The notes under the pieces are model-generated. The model saw only the letters and a list, made by a program, of their open reading frames with translations, made no database searches and was not told the origin of the DNA. DNA of 64,000 bases. Source: Gordius sp. MW1. Taxonomy: Eukaryota > Nematomorpha > Gordioida > Gordea > Gordiidae. Shown here piece by piece: positions 59,746-64,000 of the stretch; position 1 is the first letter of the stretch; each line of letters begins with the position of its first letter. The stretch is taken from NCBI GenBank assembly GCA_964036665.1, contig OZ038531.1:22712591-22776590 (forward strand), in the 5' to 3' direction. The translations under genes and the position numbers were made by a program.

Positions 59746-62700
59746 TTATTAAAATTCCAATAAACCGATAGACATATTAAGGGTCATCGGGGCTTATACT
59801 ACTACTACTGAGTGGTATGTTTCCCAGTTGAAACGGATTCTATTTAAATATTATGATATTTGTTGGTTGACAATTCTAATCCATGGGATTTTGAACCCAA
59901 ATCATTTTTACGAACAACATCAGCGCAATTTTGGGGTTTTCCTTTTGCGTTATGGAATTGATACACTTCTTTTGCGCTTGTTAAAAACCAACGCATTATT
60001 CATCAATGAATCATTATATCGTTGATTTCTTTAAATTTCCAGAAATTTATGGGATATTCCAGATACAGCTAAATTTGAAATCTGGTCCGCCTCGACTAAC
60101 AATCGTTTTTTCTTAACGTTTACTCAGATATCTTATTTATCGCGTTTGATTAAGTCCAATTTTGGATGAACTTAATCGCACTCATTATCAACCATGGTGA
60201 AAAATATGAAGATAAAGATTTGGCATAGTCATTCCTACATTATTCAATGAACCTTATTTTGGATACTCTTGATTTAACGGAACGATACCCTTTGTTCTAC
60301 TTGGATATATAATCCATTATAACCTGATTGATCATAGCACTTTTGTACTCAATTACCTCTCACGTAATTGTTTAACTAAAATGATCGAAAGTAAGATATG
60401 ACATAATTTGCTTCGAAGGACCATCTGATTCCAGAGATTGCACTATTTTCAGAACAAATCCATTCCCTATTATACTTAGACTTGGAGTAAGATTCGATTC
60501 CATGGATGAATATTTGGATGCTTAGAGGGCACTAATGTTAATAAATCCTAATATCCACTCCTGCACAGGATAATAGCGTAGTACTGATTATTCCTTTGGA
60601 TAAACATACATTGAATCGCAAAAGGATAGTATAGGAAAAGTCAACAATGGAACTGTATTTTTGGGCAAGAATCAAAAGATCCTTTCAAGTCATTTAGTAT
60701 CCCATTTAGCTGCATGGATAAACTAGAACAACCAGTACTAGGTGCCAATTATATTCATGGACATGTAATAGCTCAACGAAATGGTAACTGATAAGGTGCA
60801 GGAGTATTCAGGCATTTAACACTAGGGATGCCATAGAGTTGGACATGCATTGCTCTAATTACCAACTGATCATTAGCCATAAATTTCCAGGCAAGGTGCC
60901 TTTCCTTTTGCTTCCCGACCCTTAACTTAAAGTTTGGCCATCTTCATGATGGTATGAGATCTTCTAAATACAACTGGGAATTATCCAGGACTCTTTTTTC
61001 CTATTCATATCTTTGTTCCTTTTAATCAGGGACATTCAATCAACCAAATTGACAGATAAGGCCAAAAAATTATAATTTATAATTTAATAATATAATAAAT
61101 TTTATAATATAAGTATATCAGGGAAACGCCAAACTTTCATTACCATTTGAGGAATTTATACCTTATTAGCTTGAATCAAGTTTAATAGTCATAAAACTTT
61201 AATTTTTTTTTTTTTAAGTTAAGGAGAATTTTTGGTATAGTTTATATGTTTTCCAACAACCCTATATAGCATTTTTATCTATCTAACTTACTCCTTGCTA
61301 CATATCTCTAATGCAAACTTTCATTTTTTGTAAGTTAAGGAGAATCTCTTTTGTTATAGTTTATACAACCCTTTATTGCATCATTTATGATAGCATGAAC
61401 CTTCCTTCCCAGCTTAATCACTGCCATCATAAATCTCTTTAAGGAGAGGGTGCCTTGTTTAAGCCTTGCTTATAATGCATGCAACCTTTGATAACTTCTT
61501 ACTACCCAGCACCTGTCATTACTAATCTAAAAAATTGGGAAGACTTGGTTCAATAGGAGAAGGCTTCCAAAATATCGATTTTATGTTAGCTATATACCAT
61601 GACACGAATTGCATGAATTAGTTTGACATTAGGCATCATTTGATAGCTTCGTTATTTGTGCCACATTATACTTAGCTTATTCTTATATCCCCAATTTTAT
61701 AAGGTTTGCCAACTAGCATTTCTCATTATACACACATATAATTTTATCTCATCTATTAGCATGGATAAAAAAAAGCCTGCAAATCGATATTTGACAAATA
61801 AAAAATAGAAAAAACTTTGGAATATAGGTCAATGACATGCTTAAATGATATGATTAATAGTAACAGATTTGCTACTGAATAGTTGAATCTTAGCTTTCGT
61901 TTTTAAACTGAGCATGAAGTTTGAAATAAATGCAGAAGATATTATTAAGTCTTGTGGGCGCGTTAAAAATTTAAATATTTATTAGAAACAACGAAAAAAA
62001 ATGATAAGGCTTTAATTCAGATTACTTCACATTTTTATATTTAAGTTTTTTGGGGGAAAAATACTTGAAATTTTTTAAATGTTGGTGGTTAATGGCATCT
62101 TGCTATGCAAGTTATGGGTCGAGCTCCTAGTCAAATTTTAATGCACCCTTACAGATTATTTCAATTCGTTTGTGACATAAATAAATTCAGTCGAGGGAAT
62201 AAATTTGGAGTTAATCCTTTCGCGATGAGAAGAGTATTGAATAACTATTAGAATATGAAATTATTAAAATTCAAACTTCGAGCCCAAATGAATGCCTAAC
62301 GAATTCGAATCCCTGCTTGAGAAATATTGAAAGCTATTTTAGAGAAAATCAATTATGTAGACATTTAGGAAGATACTGTTTTGAATATTTTAGACAGAGA
62401 TCAATATATTTTACAATCCTTAATTGTAAATTTTTGAACGATCCGCGCTGTATTAGAGAGACATCACTTCTGGATATTTTTCCAAAAGATTTTCAACTTA
62501 TTCTTATGAACCCAACTAAAGCATACCAAATACTAAAATATTTTTGAATACATACACACAGATTATATTGAATACAAATTGGAAAATATAAATCATATAA
62601 ATTCTAAAGTTTGAACACCCTGCTTCAAAATTCCCCCCCCCCTGAATAATGACATTAGCTAGTGTTCTAAATCATAGTATATGAACTCTAACTAGATGAG

Positions 62701-63340
62701 CAACTTATCACAATAAGCTCCCAGTTCTTCCTATACAACAACTAATCCTCCTGAAGGAATTCTCTCATATCTTGTCATGTCTCACCATGCTATATCAATA
62801 AACGGATAAGGGAAGGCATTGCAACAAACATTTGGCTTACAACATCCGTTGACCTATTTATTCAGGTCAATAAGACAATCATACATAAAATGTTAGACCT
62901 CCAACAAAATGCTATGAATCGTATGTCAAATCTTTATCCGGCAATGATAACAAACAAAAAACTGTGGATGCGTTGTAAAAAATTCCTCCAGTTAATGTTA
63001 ACAAGGAAGTGGAATCTAGCAAATCAGGCCCGTAGGAAGGGGGCTTGAAGTGCAACGGCAGACTGAGATTCAATGTTGATAATAATGCAAGATAGGAAAC
63101 TATGGTTAGATTAAGAACCAACTATCTTGTCTTTCATTTACAAGGGTGCGTGCATCTTATTGATATTAAATGCTCACTTAAAATGTTCTCTTTTATTCTC
63201 GTGGAGTTGGGTATTACATATTAACATGCCATATTTACACTGCATATTAACCAAATTTGTTACAGGAACATTACACGCGTTAGCAATAACGTGGCCTTAT
63301 GCGCCATTTGGCGTAAGAGGGGGCTCAACCTTAGATTGCA
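59746..63340. other. Unassigned AT-rich stretch, possibly inserted in element E
   Basis: Protein-like similarity to the element C family stops at 59740 and resumes at 63345, with the same ACAGCCTCATA block near both edges. Between them I find no confident gene. Near 61195-61380 a block with AAGTTAAGGAGAAT and TATAGTTTATA occurs twice. Around 62070-62150 a degenerate tRNA-like A box and B box (GGTCGAGCTCC) can be seen. The identity of most of this stretch is unknown. Confidence 0.4.
62300..62547 (+). CDS. Unrecognised open frame, possible exon
   Basis: An open frame of about 80 codons ending TGA (62545-62547) reads RNIESYFRENQLCRHLGRYC, then YFTILNCKFLNDPRCIRETS and DIFPKDFQLILMN. The hydrophobic and cysteine spacing is faintly like the BACK region of BTB proteins, but I cannot confirm it. 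No clear acceptor was chosen. It may be a host exon or chance. Confidence 0.25.
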
Positions 63341-63344
63341 CTTA

Positions 63345-64000
63345 CTAAGCTCTTGGGCGTCTTCGGGGCAAAAATACATACATACATACAGCCTCATACT
63401 GTTTAAGTAATTTAGTAACAATGTCACCTTGAATTTTATTTATTTTTACCACTTCTGGAAGATCAAGTTGGAAGGCTTTAATCCAATCAAGACCAAATGT
63501 AGGTATAACCTTAGCTGTTGTTACTATACCTGGTAAGTATAGAGATTTTGTTCCCAATCTCAAATTTACTATTGCCTTTCCCATAGTTGGTATATAATGA
63601 TTACCATAGGTTTTAATTGTAGGACAAGGGTAAATATTTGGCTTGTTAAGCATTTTGTAATTTTCAAAATTTATTAAAGATATATTTGCACCCGTGTCAA
63701 ATGCATAACATATAATTTATTGATATTTACCTTAATTTGGGGTCTTGTGTTGTTGCACTTATTATTTTCTTGTACAGTATTGATAATTTGATTAACCTGA
63801 TATTTTTGCCAACATGATTTAGAGAAATGGTTCTATTTGTTACACTTGTGGCATGTTTTATTAAATGGAGGGCATTTATTCAAAAAGTGATTCTGTCCAC
63901 TTCTTTATCATTTTTATTTCTGTTGGCTGATCTTCAAATACTTCATTTGAGTTGTTTTTGCTTGAGAACTGTAATTTGTTTAATCCATTTTTGTACATTG
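63345..64000 (-). mobile_element. Fragment of Gypsy element E: gag knuckle and protease
   Basis: On the minus strand 63780-63900 encodes a zinc knuckle of the CX2CX4HX4C type (CHKCNK, NHFSKSC) and 63345-63740 a retroviral-type protease region ending in FGLDWIKAFQLDLPE, closely like GLDWIKAFNLDLPG in element C. The element continues past the window edge. It is broken. A short ATAC repeat lies at 63367-63382. Confidence 0.7.

Noticed and set aside
62070-62150. tRNA gene
   Set aside because: A- and B-box-like sequences are present but the anticodon arm does not fold with a 7-base loop; at most a degenerate tRNA-derived repeat.

Overview
The window looks like invertebrate metazoan nuclear DNA. 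It is very AT-rich, coding signal is carried by short exons with GT/AG (occasionally possibly GC/AG) introns, there is one intact-looking eukaryotic tRNA-Thr gene, and most of the rest is transposable-element debris: Ty3/Gypsy-type LTR retroelements, an endonuclease-bearing LINE, hAT DNA transposons, foldback elements and many small elements ending in GGCGTAGCC. I cannot name the species. Every assignment is by eye; no database was searched.

Layout. 1-2.6 kb: gene-free, with one dispersed repeat. 2.6-5.7 kb: broken Gypsy element A (+). 5.87-7.98 kb: a DNA transposon ending in GGGGAGACCGGGG with a large internal palindrome. 8.1-8.9 kb: a diverged triplicated repeat. 9.1-13.1 kb: broken Gypsy element B (-), sister of A. 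The flank at 5.7-6.0 kb recurs inverted at 13.1-13.46 kb. 16.4-18.3 kb: a LINE fragment. 19.5 kb: a tRNA-Thr relic. 20.8-24.8 kb: Gypsy element C (-) with short LTRs. 25.3-27.4 kb: a retroelement D (-) of unfamiliar type. 27.6-30.9 kb: a decaying host gene made of repeated Ig-like exons (+). 34.16 kb: tRNA-Thr(AGU). 35.0-45.4 kb: a LINE copy split by an 8.8-kb Gypsy element G (-), itself split by a 2.9-kb hAT element, which contains a GGCGTAGCC element. 47.4-52.9 kb: a hAT-like element containing a second complete-length hAT with very long inverted arms and a decayed transposase. 54.8-58.5 kb: seven minus-strand exons of a gene resembling EDC4/Ge-1, the mRNA-decapping scaffold, with a foldback element in one intron. 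59.4-64 kb: pieces of another Gypsy element E related to C, separated by 3.6 kb of unassigned sequence.

The two host-gene regions are the most biological content. The EDC4-like gene has seven exons whose intron phases all agree (370 codons from the first recognised exon to a stop) and matches the end of the WD40 domain and the extreme C-terminal helical domain, but nearly lacks the long linker and coiled coil between them. The Ig-like region has several exons of the same class (phase 1-1, two of exactly 261 nt) whose domains keep the core Trp and the GEY turn but lack the usual disulfide cysteines.

The transposons record an order of events through their target-site duplications: GTAAG around Gypsy G inside the LINE, ATTATAAT around the hAT inside G, ACCTCAAA around the outer hAT, and CTGTAAAT around the inner hAT.
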